This document shows, in pieces, positions 50,886 through 61,737 of a DNA stretch of 64,000 nucleotides. The stretch is from Astropecten irregularis (lineage: Eukaryota > Echinodermata > Asteroidea > Paxillosida > Astropectinidae): assembly GCA_963971285.1 (NCBI GenBank), contig OZ020250.1:16228499-16292498 (forward strand), read 5' to 3'. The notes under the pieces were generated by a model that was given only the letters and a program-made list of their open reading frames with translations, had not been told where the DNA came from and ran no database searches. How positions within the stretch are numbered: position 1 is the stretch's first letter; each line of letters begins with the position of its first letter. Position numbers and translations under genes: made by a program.

Positions 50886-51020
50886 CAGGGGTGATTTCAC
50901 CAAACTCATCCTAACTTACTAATGCATTGCATGCTGCCCTATGTAGGATACTCCCCCTAAAAAGGGTTATCCTTCATAGCTTCAGTTACGATCGATCGCA
51001 GGGCCTTATGAAATCGGCCC
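50886..51020. mobile_element. TGGGGTCAAATTTCACCAAA inverted-repeat element, copy 2
   Basis: Starts CAGGGGTGATTTCACCAAAC and ends CCTTATGAAATCGGCCC. Colinear with the copy at 1299. Sits about 100 bp inside intron 1 from the first coding exon. Confidence 0.55.
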
Positions 51021-51122
51021 AATGACAGAAATTTATCTACTACAAGCCAAGTTTCTACAACTGTATCATTAACTGTGTTTATTACATCCAAGGAGAAAAA
51101 GAAAGATTGGGTTTTTTTTTAC

Positions 51123-51231
51123 CTTGATGCTTGATAAGCCTCGTCACAGGATGAGAGCAGATGTCCTTAGTGTCCATTGCTGCTGCCATGGCCACCACAA
51201 AAAATCCTAGAAATCCGAGTTTGACGGCCAT
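51123..51231 (-). CDS. Semaphorin (class 5-like), first coding exon: signal peptide and N-terminal segment
   Basis: This exon encodes residues 1-36 plus the first base of codon 37. Residue 1 (A of ATG at 51231) has a good initiation context (A at -3, G at +4). Residues 2-19 form a signal peptide: Lys4, then a hydrophobic run LGFLGFFVVAMAAA. A short mature segment follows, with Cys25 and the triplet His27-Pro28-Val29, the position where class 5 semaphorins carry a Cys...HPV stretch before the sema domain. The exon ends in a G|GTAAAA donor at 51123/51122 and leaves phase 1. It joins in frame to the exon at 6257-6155, giving HQ-E-LQ across the junction. An upstream in-frame ATG at 51294 would add 21 polar residues ahead of the signal peptide and is less likely. 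The semaphorin call rests mainly on the next two exons; class 5 is a best guess. Semaphorins are secreted or membrane guidance ligands for plexins. Confidence 0.75.
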
Positions 51232-51480
51232 GGTTCTCGAAATATATGCTGACTGGCGTAACAGTGCAAATATGGAAGGGGGCTCCCTCTTCAAAACAGT
51301 TTATCTTCAGGTTTACGGTCTTATCTTCGTTTCTTCTGACGTCAGTCGGTTGATGCTTCCTGTTAAGGTTAACGAGAAAGACAGAATAAAAACATAAGTT
51401 CATTGCTGACATTTTTGAAGCTGGTTTGTGCCAGCCGCTTTTGGCCACTTGTTACTTGCGTCCACCGTTTCAACAGAAAA
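51232..51480 (-). promoter_or_regulatory. Proximal 5' region of the semaphorin-like gene with CRE-like and GATA-like sites
   Basis: Immediately upstream of the ATG the minus strand carries a perfect palindromic TGACGTCA at 51337-51344, the consensus CREB/ATF site, and two AGATAA (GATA-type) motifs at 51301-51306 and 51321-51326. No clear TATA box or CpG island is visible. If the leader exon at 56280 is real, this stretch is intron rather than promoter. The sites are sequence matches only; function is inferred. Confidence 0.3.
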
Positions 51481-51639
51481 TACTTGGAATTCTCGCAAAC
51501 AAATTCAAGGCCGATGCGACTAGTCACTAGTGCGATTATTTTTAGATAGGCTAGAAGGTATAAACAAGAAACGGGTGTTAAAAACATCTAGAAATGACAA
51601 ACAGGAATACCACTAGATACATGTACCGGGTATATAAAA

Positions 51640-52215
51640 ATAGATTCAAACAGTTCAGTAAACTAATTCTTGAACCAGTTCGATCAGTCAAATCAGTTCA
51701 ACTGATCGAATCAGCTTAATCAGTTGTAATTCAAACATTCAACCAGTTCAATTAGTCAAATCAGTTCAACTACCTCAGTCAGCTTAATCAGTTGTCAGTT
51801 CTCAACGATTAACATTCAAGTTTTTCAACCAGTCCAATTAGTTCAAGCATTTGGATCTATTCAACCAGTTGAATCCGGTCTAAACTAGTTGAATCAGTTG
51901 AATCAGTTCAACCAAAGAGCTACTACGTCTGTAGCTCTATGGTTCAACTATAATTCAAACAGTCAAAACCAGTTCACTCAGCTTAATCAGTTCAACTAGC
52001 ATTCAACCAGATCAAATATTTTAAGCATTCTGATCTATTCAACCAGTTTAATCAGTCTAATCAGTTATTAAACTAATCGAATCAGCTTAATCAGTTGAAC
52101 TTATTCCAACATTCAAACAGTTCAACCAATTCAATCGGTCTAATCAGTTCATCCAGTTCAACTTGTTCATTTAGTTGAACCTGTGTAATGAGTTTAACAA
52201 ATTCAATCAGTTGAG
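51640..52215. repeat. Degenerate tandem array of CAGTTCAA/CAGTTGAA words
   Basis: About 575 bp built from loosely repeated 8-10-bp words such as AATCAGTTCAACCAGTTCAA and AATCAGCTTAATCAGTTG. A small hairpin (AGAGCTAC...GTAGCTCT) is embedded at 51916-51938. It lies 0.4-1.0 kb upstream of the semaphorin-like start codon. Confidence 0.65.
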
Positions 52216-52498
52216 TCAGCTAAAATGATTTTTGTCTAAGACTGGATTAAATCTAAAGTGGTTGCAGGATAATGAATCCAATCGCAGCTTTCAAATAGGC
52301 GGCATACCAAGACAGACAGACCAAAACCACACCCCTCCAACAACTAGTTGCAATTTCTCAAGACGCCAACAACTCAATCCACAGTTCCACACACCACCCT
52401 CTCTGATCATGATGGAATGGAACAGGGTCAATCTGCTGGACCTTTTCCCTAAATCTGATGACAGGATACTGTTGCAAGAACACTCCCTCGGAATCTGT

Positions 52499-52519
52499 CG
52501 GCGGCGGCGGCGGCGGCGG
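52499..52519 (+). repeat. (CGG)7 triplet repeat
   Basis: Seven uninterrupted CGG units, followed shortly by GAGAGAGAGAGA at 52560-52571. Located 1.3 kb upstream of the semaphorin-like first coding exon, in an otherwise GC-balanced stretch. Confidence 0.85.
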
Positions 52520-52599
52520 GAAGCCCAGTAAAAGATCATCCCGTCCTCTCCCACATTTGAGAGAGAGAGAGATAGAAAGCAAGAGATTTCTGCCTACTG

Positions 52600-54360
52600 A
52601 GTTTGCTTAAGAGTCTGCTGATGGATGGAGCGGGAGTTGTGTGTAGATTCTTCATGGGGAAGATCGCTGGGGAAGGGTCTTAGAGTGCACCTCCTAGCTA
52701 GGTTTGATGACGGGAGAATGCATCTCTCAGATGAAACCGGTCCTCTTGATTTAGTAATTACCGTCAGGGGGCAAGATTGCGAGGAAGGACAGGAACCTTT
52801 TCACTCCGAAAAATTTAATCAAAGTCACACGAGAAGCCAACAAAATAAATGAGAACTGATGCAAGAGCTGGGGAAAGCTTAATGTCATCCCCTTAAAAAA
52901 AGTACTGTGATGAAAACGGGCTCAAGCAAAATAAAATGGAACAAGTAAATGTCTACAATTATTAATACAAGAATGACTAACATAATCTTTCCTGTACAAT
53001 ATTATCATTGTCCAAACTCAAGATTGTTCAAGACAAACAATGCAAGGTCTCCAAATGTGTTGGTTTTGTGCAAAGTGCTCAAAACTTGCTGGAAGACAAT
53101 TTTTATTGGCAATTTAAGAAAACATTCAGGGGACTTTCCTCAATTCCCAAAAGCATTTTGGACCCCACAATGAGTATGTGTGTGTGATAGTGGTTACATA
53201 TGAGGACAAATGCCCCAGCAAAGATGGCATGGGCAATGTACCAGTACATGACATAGTATAGGGCCTTATGTGTGAAAATTATAATGTCATCAACCATGGG
53301 TGCCCCAGACAAGGAATGTGCAACACAGTGACATGGTGTTCTATCATTGCACAATGTTACGAGGACGACATCAGTTCCCAGTCGTACAATCTGGACAACA
53401 ATATAGCTTCCGAGCATTCAGACATTTTTTTAACTCATTCTTTTGAATTAATAGGGGGTAGTATGATTGATTGGTTTGTACAGAACATCAGCGGATCAGA
53501 GAAGAAAAAAAAGCACAAGACAAAAAAGGGGAGCAGGAGAATAACCCAGGGGGAAACCACAATAAAGAAACAAGGCATACAATACCCGCAACAGTCGCCC
53601 CAGAGCGATTGCGCTTGGGTAATACTAGGCCTGGAGCGGTATATTTATGCTTTACCCCTTACACAATCAGATGGTCTACATAAGGGAAAGAGCATCATCA
53701 TAGGTCCTGTAGAACTTTATGAAATCCCTTAATATGATACATTAACCACGAAAGGGTACACAAAGTTCATTGGTATTTGTGACGAGCAAAAGGAGGAAGA
53801 AAAACCCAGCGTGTGGTTTCTCTGCGGAGGCTTGATCTATTCTTTTTCCTCCTCGTTGTTGTTTTTTTCCCCTCAAATATTTGTTGTTGTTCAGTTGAAT
53901 ATATTTTTACAAATATTTCCGGCACTTATTGAGTAATGACTTTGAGAGGAAAAAAAATGAAAAACTAACAGACAAACAACCAAAAAAAGTATCATGAATT
54001 GTTCCGATACGTCCACAAAATTTTGAGTTTATGATTGATGGCAAGTTCAAACAAGCCTGACTTTAACGAAGATTTAGAGCTTTTCACGGTGTATAGTGCA
54101 TGGTGTGAACAATCTGTTTAAGGGGGATATAGAAACTTTTGAAAAGAGAATTCAGGTTAATAAGTGGGCGACAATTTGGCCGAGGGTATTATCATGCCAT
54201 GGATTTTAATACTGGCAGCTTGCTGTAATTCTGCTGCGTGCATTGTAACATGCACTGCCTTGGTACATGGTAGGCCCCCCTAGTGGTTCAGTATACTATG
54301 TACCAGAAATCACGGACTTAATTTAATGGGTCTGCTCACTGTAAGCATTGGAACCAGTGC
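52600..54360. other. 5' flank or leader intron without recognised genes
   Basis: The 154-codon plus ORF at 53268-53732 includes a lysine-rich run and no known domain. If the leader exon at 56280 is real, this is its intron. Confidence 0.4.
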
Positions 54361-54729
54361 TAAAAGGTAGAATCATACTTTGGTTTTTGTCAAAGAAGTA
54401 CAGATTCATGGGAAAAAATATTAAGGCAGATATGTCAGTTACAGAACTTACAGTCATCTGTGAAAATTTAAGTCCCGTGCGGTGCCCACTTTTTGAGAAA
54501 ATTGTGAAAAACGGCCACAGTATTTCTGAAGTCTTTTCTCTTTTATTTTTGATCTTTTAAAAGATCAAAAAGTCGTTGTTTTACTAATTTCTGGATAAAT
54601 ACACCATTACAGGCGGAAAAATTGTAACGGTAGGTTTCTACCAGCACCATTTTCATATCCTGAAAGTTATATGTAAATCTGTGAACATTTCTGTTTTGGT
54701 TTCTTACAAAAGTATGATACTACCTTTAA
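54361..54729. mobile_element. AAAGGTA/TATCATACTTTGG inverted-repeat element, copy 3
   Basis: Left end TAAAAGGTAGAATCATACTT, right end AAAGTATGATACTACCTTTA. The full interior is colinear with copy 1 at 20.7 kb. It lies 146 bp from copy 4 in the same orientation. Confidence 0.65.
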
Positions 54730-54875
54730 CACAGAGCAGGCTGAAAGTTTCTTGTGACGTACAAGATGCTGTGTCGTGGTTTTTTTTGTCCCAAACAAAA
54801 AATGCAAACATTGACCAAATGAATGGAACTTTCCTGAGGAAATTCGGCCTTAAAATGATTTGTGAGCTATATTAT

Positions 54876-55257
54876 TGAAGGTAATAATATCATACTTTGG
54901 TTTTTGTCAAAGAAATGCAGATTTGTGGGCAAAAATATCGTGGAAGATACAGTAACAGTCATCTGTGAAAATTTCAGTCCCGTACGGTGCCAACTTTTTG
55001 AGAAAACAGTGAAAAACGCCCACAGTATTTTTTAAAATCATTTCACCATTATTTTTGTATCTTTAAAAGATCAAAATTGTTTTTGGTAATTGGTTTTACT
55101 CCTTTCTGTATAAATACAGCATTTCAGGCACTCCAGGCAGACAAATTTTAACGTTATGTCTCTACCATCAACCTCATTATAGGCTACCCTGTAAGTTACA
55201 TGTATATAATTAAATCTGTAAAGATTTCTGTTTCGGTATGCTAACAAAGTATGATAG
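54876..55257. mobile_element. AAAGGTA/TATCATACTTTGG inverted-repeat element, copy 4
   Basis: Left end TGAAGGTAATAATATCATAC; right end CAAAGTATGATAG, after which the terminal ACCTTTAA is lost. Interior colinear with copies 1 and 3 but more diverged. Confidence 0.6.
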
Positions 55258-55695
55258 AGAAACAATACAACAGTTAAGAAGGGGCAAAATTCTTGCAAAA
55301 GTAATCTATTAAGTTATTAATCAATTTCAACATTTTCTTTTTCAAGTTTTCATTTTAGTAGTGTCTGCTGCATCCCTATGCAAAGTTTGTTAACACAATC
55401 ATGTAGTCATTTTTTGTAATGTGGTATGACACATATTAGATATTAGGCCTCTAAATCTTGTTTTAACCCTTTTTGATGGATGCAAGGGAATTCATTACTT
55501 TCGTTAAACTGTTTTTTCCTCCATCAATAATAATTATTTCCTGTCCTCAATAATGTGCCGCTTTGAAATCTAAATCTCAATTAAAAAGGATTATTTCACT
55601 ACTTCCTTTTTTTTTCTTCTAAAAGGCTGGTTAAATGTCAGTGTTGCCTCATTGAGTCACATTTCTCAATCTGTTGGTATAAAGCTTAAGTTAAG

Positions 55696-55880
55696 TCCTT
55701 TTCACACTACCACAATCTGCGGATTGTACAACCGGTCGGACCCAAGTAGAAAGTGACCAACCTGTTCACACTAGGATTTTTTTAACACATCATGGACCCA
55801 TGTAAAGTGTTAGAACCAAGTTACAACTAACCATACTTTAACTTGGGTTGAGAAGAGCAGTCAACCCATGTTGAAATTTG
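55696..55880. repeat. Possible third, diverged CCTTTTCACAC-ended repeat
   Basis: It starts AAGTCCTTTTCACACTACC and contains ACCGGTCGGACCC and paired words around AACTTGGGTTGA. The similarity to the elements at 29.6 and 42.0 kb is limited to the terminus and general word style, so membership is uncertain. Confidence 0.3.
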
Positions 55881-56279
55881 GATAAACTGACACATCATAC
55901 ATAGAGAAAATTTAGTTAATCTACAGTGTATCTATTTTTGTTTTTTGTAAAGCCAAAACAATTCTGAATTTAAGCCTGTGACAATTTTAATTGTAGTATT
56001 TCTCCTATCAAATAATGAGGATTTGACTTTTGAGGATGTTGCAAAGATGTTTTCCCCTAACAAATAGGCAGTGTATATTTTTGCCAGCACTACCATTTGT
56101 CGTGCAAATGGTATTTTGCTGTTCCCTTACTGCGATTGACAAATTTGCCGTATAAGAACGTACTTCCAGCAAAATAACATTTAGAGAAAGAAGGCAGGCA
56201 TGATGAATTGAGAATTAGCCAATCAAAATAACAAAAGTGCTGTCAGAATATAAACTTCCTAACAACTACAACAACTTAC

Positions 56280-56520
56280 CTGCTGACTGTGTAACTTCAC
56301 TTCCAGTTGGGGTTTTGGGGGTTATAATTCCACAAGGTACATGTACTTTCAATCCAGGCAAGAGCAGATGGAATCTCAGCTTTCAAAAATAGCTCGCATT
56401 TGCCAGTTTCCCTAAGGTTCTGCGCATGCAGCAAGGTTATACATCCCTTGTGTGCAGAAGGCAGCAAGACAGATTTGCCAGGGTCCCTTCTAATACAAAT
56501 AATTCTCAAAATAACCGTCT
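56280..56520 (-). other. Possible 5' non-coding leader exon of the semaphorin-like gene
   Basis: On the minus strand a perfect CAG|GTAAGT donor sits at 56280/56279, the same nine-base pattern used by the two internal semaphorin exons. The upstream minus-strand sequence has no reading frame that runs to the donor, so a coding role is unlikely. A plausible partner acceptor, preceded by a pyrimidine-rich run and ending CGCCAG, lies at 51253-51254, just ahead of the ATG at 51231. The upper limit given here is arbitrary; the transcription start is not visible. This could equally be a chance donor or belong to another transcript. Confidence 0.4.
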
Positions 56521-59150
56521 AGATGGCTTGAAAGAGTAGACAAAAATCACATTCAGAACATTCAGATCCTCCACCGGAAACCAATAGAATAAAAATTGTG
56601 GAATCATCCGCCAGATTTGAAGAATCCTCGTTTGACGCTTAAAAGTCCACGAACGAAGAGACTGATTCAGAACAGCATGGAAAGTTCCTCTTCTTTGGGT
56701 CCGATCTGCGATCTGTGTTGGGTCACAGACACTCTGATACTGATGAAACTCCGGGTAGCAGTGACAGGTTTTCTACTCATGGAGATTGGTTTATGCATGT
56801 GTGTATATTGGAGAGGGGGGACTGGTTAATAAGCGTGCTACTGGATGCTGGCTACTGCTATGTACTGGTTACGGCCCAGCAGATTGCTGGCACGCTGTCA
56901 GAGATTGGCTGGTTTGATAGCATGCAGTGATACTACTGCCTGTGATCACATGTACTGTACTCACTAGCACTGTAGGAACAGATTCAGTACTGTACATGTA
57001 CATGTACAGGCACTGGCTATGCATGACTGAACGGACATCCACATTACTTGAGAAGGGGGGGGGGTTCAGATAACAGTCACTGCAAAGTTATGGACTGTTC
57101 TAAAGTTACAGAGGGTAGGGAAGGTTGGATTTTTTTTTTTTTCGGAGGGGATCAAGAGAGTGTCAAACAGTTATTGGTGTTGGCTCAGTCCTGTTTCTTT
57201 CCAAACTGGATGCTAGGAGTAGGACTACAATGGAGCTATAAAACAGTAACTCTGCAGTGGATTGGGGAATCAATATTTCCAGTTCTAACAGTTAATAATG
57301 TCAAAAAATCTCATGTATCAACCCAAAAATTAAGGATAATAGACAAAATCTCAATCAAGTGATGATTCAATGATTTTTTTCTCTCATTATTCAGTTCATT
57401 ATTTGTATGGATAGACATTTATACCTTGTAATGTAAAAACTGGTGGTTCAGAAATGGTATTTTGAAATGGTATCAGAAATGCTGTCATCATTGAGAAAAC
57501 TGTGGGCCCCTAAATGTATACATGTCCATTACAGTAATTGAAACACACAATTTGTATCCTTTTGGAGACAATGTATTTTGTACTAAATGAACATTGACTC
57601 TCCGAAGAGCAGAATTGAAATCACTCCCATTTGAACCAAAATCTCCTTTCCAGGGTTGAAATTTCTAATGAACATCCAATATGTAAAATAATTCTCTTTA
57701 TGAATTCCTCTTTTTATATTAAATTCTAAATATCAATTTTTTGAAAAATTTTTGGAGACCTGTAGGCCTACACCTTTAGAATTTCCCTGTGGAGTGTAGA
57801 TGGTGGAGACATATTCAACGTACAAGATAATGTGCCCAATATGTACATGTACGTGTACACACTTATGTACAACAAACAAACCCAGAAATCATTACTTGTT
57901 GTTTTGTAAGACCAATGTTAAGACCAATCCTGATGAAATTGGCAAAAGTTGAAAACGGGGGGATTGCCCTCTAAATCACCCTGAACAAAATTTCCAATGA
58001 TGTTATTATATCTTAAATCTCTCACAGCTTTAAGGATGATAACAAATTTACAATCCCCTTTTTAAAATTCTTTCAAAGTTTGCTTCAAATTCCTAATGGG
58101 ATCAAATGTTTTACGCGCATCCATGATCACCGGAAGTGTTTCAATTTAGTTCTGGTCATCCGCAAATTTGTCGAACAAAAATTCAATCAAAAGAAAGGGA
58201 TTTGTTCAGCGGTAAAAGTCAATTTGTTCTGTTGACAAGGCCAAGTTTATTCCCAGCGGGGGAGATTTTGTGTAAGCGACGTAAATACACAAAGGACTTT
58301 AAGTGTCCAACTTTGGTCAAAAGGTACCGACACAGAACAAGTGCCAACAAAAATATCGCTGACTCGTCTCCAACCAACATACTGAAAGAGACAAAAAAGA
58401 AACACAGTAGGGGGTTGAGAGTGGATTTAACGTCAATTATGTCTAATTTGAACCAAAACAGGCTATTTTTTTCTTTACAAACATGACGCTGCTGTAATAT
58501 TGAGCCATCAAAGGGGGGCAATTGGACAACAACGTACACAGCTGAAAGCATCCAACGAACGTTACCCCCTGACAAAAAAAACAATGGACATTTATGGGAA
58601 TCAGCGAAGCATGTTTATGGCGACACAGAGTGAGACGAATGAATTCACCAACATGGAGACTTCCACATGCCAAGACAGACTCAATTGTTTTCTGCCCCTA
58701 CCCGGGGGCCAATGATTCCAACTGAACTCAAAGTCAAATTCATAAATTTTCCCCCTTTTTTTCAAATGGTTTGTTGTGACGATTTAACGACAAACACGTC
58801 AGGTTTTTTTAAAAATTCTCACTGGCTACAGCGCAAACATAGATCACATGTATCATCTTCTCTTAAACACAAACCACACCCAGATGAAACAGAATCTTCT
58901 TTGCTGACAAAACAAGATAGAGGTTTTTCTTAAAATCTCAGAAGATATTCATTTGTGTGCAGTTCTTGTCTAATTTACTACTAGCCTGATCTCCAATTGG
59001 AAAGTGCTAATTGACACAAAATTTCATTTTATAATATGCATCCAATGCTGAAAGATCAATCTTTCAGCGAAGAGACTTCCAGATTTTTAGAATTGGGGAT
59101 TACTGAAGAGTGCATGGTAAACAAATCCACACTTTTTCTTTGGAACAATT
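56521..59150. other. 5' flank without recognised genes
   Basis: Contains ACATGTAC-rich words around 56990-57010 and 57840-57860, a short G tract at 57054-57063, and a perfect small hairpin GCTGAAAGAT-CA-ATCTTTCAGC at 59047-59068, just ahead of the minisatellite. Confidence 0.4.
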
Positions 59151-59660
59151 TCCCTTGGGTCAAGACTCATCTCCCTTGGGTCAAGACTCGTGCCCCTTGG
59201 GTCATGACTCATACCCCTTGGGTCAAGACTCTTGCCACTTGGATCAAGACTTATGCCCTCTGGGTCAAGACTCATACCCCTTGGGTCCAGACTCATGCCC
59301 TTTGGGTCAAGACTCAAGGCCCTTGGGTCAAGACTCATGCACCTTGGGTCAAGACTCATGCACCTCAGGTAAAGACTCATGCCTCTTGGGTCAAGACTCA
59401 CTGCCCCTTGGGTCAAGACTCGTGCCCTTGGGTCAAGGCTCATGCCCCTTGGGTCAAGACTAAGATGCCCCTTGGGTCAAGACTCATGCCCCTCAGGTCA
59501 AGACTCATGCCCCTCGGGTCAAGACTCATGCCCCTTGGGTCAAGACGCAAGTCCCTTTGTAGGTCAAGTCTCAAGACCCTTCAGTCAAGTCTCACATTTC
59601 TTCAGGTCTAAGACTCAAGTCCTATGGATCATGTCTCAAGTCCCCTTGAGTAAAGATTCA
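59151..59660. repeat. 21-bp minisatellite (CTTGGGTCAAGACTCATGCCC)n, about 20 units
   Basis: Near-perfect 21-bp units from 59151 to about 59560 decay into degenerate units to about 59660. Because 21 is a multiple of three and the unit has no stop in several frames, long ORFs appear on both strands (PWVKTHA-, PLGQDSC- and MSLDPRG-type heptads). These are not taken as genes. Confidence 0.8.
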
Positions 59661-61737
59661 GTTTCAAGATCAGTCTGTCCATCCAAACTCCAGGTTTTAC
59701 TTAATATAGATTCACAAAGCTCCAGGTGTGAGGCAAGAATTTCAAGCTCCAGTTCTAATTGAAGTCTTGGATCAATAAGGTTGACAAGGTTGTCTGACAG
59801 AAGTCAAAGTTTTCTCAGCTTAAGCATCAAGCCCCAGATGCTTCTATGCACACCATACCAACATTTCTGCTCCCAAAATCTGGAATTCTACTGAGAATCT
59901 CTTTATTTTTTGTTGCATGGTGCTTAGACAACTGCATTGTCGAGTGGAATCCGATTTTTACCTCCCACAAGCAAAATTCAAATGATGTTCAACATTCCAA
60001 CACACATGTAATTACGATATACACACAGTGAATTCAAGCTGGAACTTTCTGTAAGTCAACACCATCCTTTGTTAGATTTTGGAGCTATTTTTATTGTGAG
60101 GGCTTTTAAGTCCTCAATGCACCACTGCCCACAAACAAATTGAACCCTTTTCTCTCCTACAGAAAACACATGGGGGGATGGGACATGACTGAACAAATTG
60201 GTAGTTTCCTGAAATCTGTTGCACGTGCCCATGTGGGAGATTCCTCTACCAAGCTTGATCGGTTCTCTTTGGCGAGGAATTTGGTCACGCTCGGTTAGGA
60301 GAGAAATAAAAAAATCAGGGGGGAAAACGGGACGAAAAAGAGTGGAATAACAGGTTTGCTATTATAGTGAATGGCTGGAATGCAAATTTTACCCGGAAGC
60401 CTGCATCTTAGTGTAACAATCTGACACCTGGTGTTTTAAAAGTGCATAGTATGGAAAAACAGCCTTCAGAAACCTATCCTAAAACAGTTATGTTTATGTG
60501 CTAGGATTCTAAATCTTATACTGCCCGCAAAACAAGTCAATCCTGCCAAATTGGGGCAAGATTTGTTGCATGTGTCCTCCAGCACAAAAGGTTAATGTAC
60601 CTATTTTGTATCCTTCAATAAGAGTTTACAGTAGTAACTCCTCTTCAAGTACTAAGAACAGAATCAGAATCATCAATCCCCTCCGTGTCGTTAAAGAAAC
60701 AAGCATAAGTCTTAATGAACATCATAAGATGGGACTTAATTACAACCTGACCTGGTCACAAATTTGGACAAAACTGACCTACGGCTTGAGGTTGTCATTC
60801 CAGTGTAACTAAGCAAAGAGCCCAATCTCTCTGACCATTGTGTGCCTAAGGGCCAATAAATAGCTCCATCACTGATATTTTGAAGGTTTTCATGGTGGGT
60901 TCAAGATGTAGATATTTGCGGCTCTGAGAATCGTCAGGAGGCCAGCAGACTAGCAGAGCACACACAAAACATTGAGTTTACCAGCTCTCAGAGCTGCACT
61001 CAGTCTCAAATGAGTCTACACCACACCACAAATGTCCTGACACCAGCTCCATCCCACTCTCTTCCTTCGAGGGCAGGAAGAGCTACATACTCCACTAGAC
61101 TCTCAGCTCAGATCCTTCATAAGGCCATCTAGTATCTACACTGATCAGTGTCCTATGAGTCAAGTGATCTTCAAATTCAACAACCAGGCAAACAAATAAG
61201 CACTAACAAATACCTGTCCAAATATACATGGTTGGCGGAAGCACTAAAAAGTATCCTTGTTTACTCAATGAACTTTGTTTGTGTGGGGGAAGTGTTCTCT
61301 TTTAATATACATCTGTATGTTTTCTGTTTGGTGAGTGAGTGGGTATTTAGGCCTCAACTGTGCTATTAAAGGGGGATTGATTTGTATTGTTAGGAAAAGC
61401 CATTGACTTTCTTCTGTCTTCACAGAAATTCCAGCCCCACATTGCTTGTAAGTTGTGTGCAGTTGTGATTTATGGGGACAATTGTCCTCTTTATTTTGTT
61501 GCTATACAATATTGACACTTAAGCCTACTGTATCAACAACAGATACATGTAATGAATCACAAATTGAAACTAAGCTGGTGACTGCATTATCAGTTGTAAT
61601 GTTCAGAGGGGGACGTCTGAGATATCGCTACTAGATGTTTCAGAGAGCTGGAGGAGGGAAGGCAAGGGGACCCGACGAAAGGAGGTCGGGATGAGGCTGG
61701 GGAGGGGAGGGAGGTTTATCATTGAGAGAGACACAAA
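59661..61737. other. Intergenic-looking sequence
   Basis: No gene, exon or element recognised on either strand. Confidence 0.4.

Larger units (their letters stand above)
6258..51122 (-). other. Intron 1 of the semaphorin-like gene (about 44.9 kb)
   Basis: Phase-1 intron bounded by GT at 51122-51121 and AG at 6259-6258 on the minus strand. It holds nearly all the mobile elements listed here, including a LINE, two SINEs and many small inverted-repeat elements. I recognised no further coding exon of this gene inside it. Very long first introns are usual for guidance-cue genes and often carry regulatory elements; that is general knowledge and not shown here. Confidence 0.75.

Noticed and set aside
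51231-51294. Upstream ATG at 51294 as the semaphorin start
   Set aside because: It would place 21 polar residues before the signal peptide; the ATG at 51231 has a better context and gives a normal signal peptide.
53268-53732. 154-codon plus-strand ORF as a gene
   Set aside because: Low-complexity lysine run, no domain, no supporting context.
59151-59560. CRISPR-like array because of regular spacing
   Set aside because: Units are contiguous 21-bp repeats with no unique spacers, in a eukaryotic sequence.
59036-59611. 191-codon plus-strand ORF with WVKTHAP heptads as a repeat protein
   Set aside because: The heptads are a by-product of a 21-bp minisatellite; other frames and the minus strand are equally open, and there is no splice or promoter evidence.
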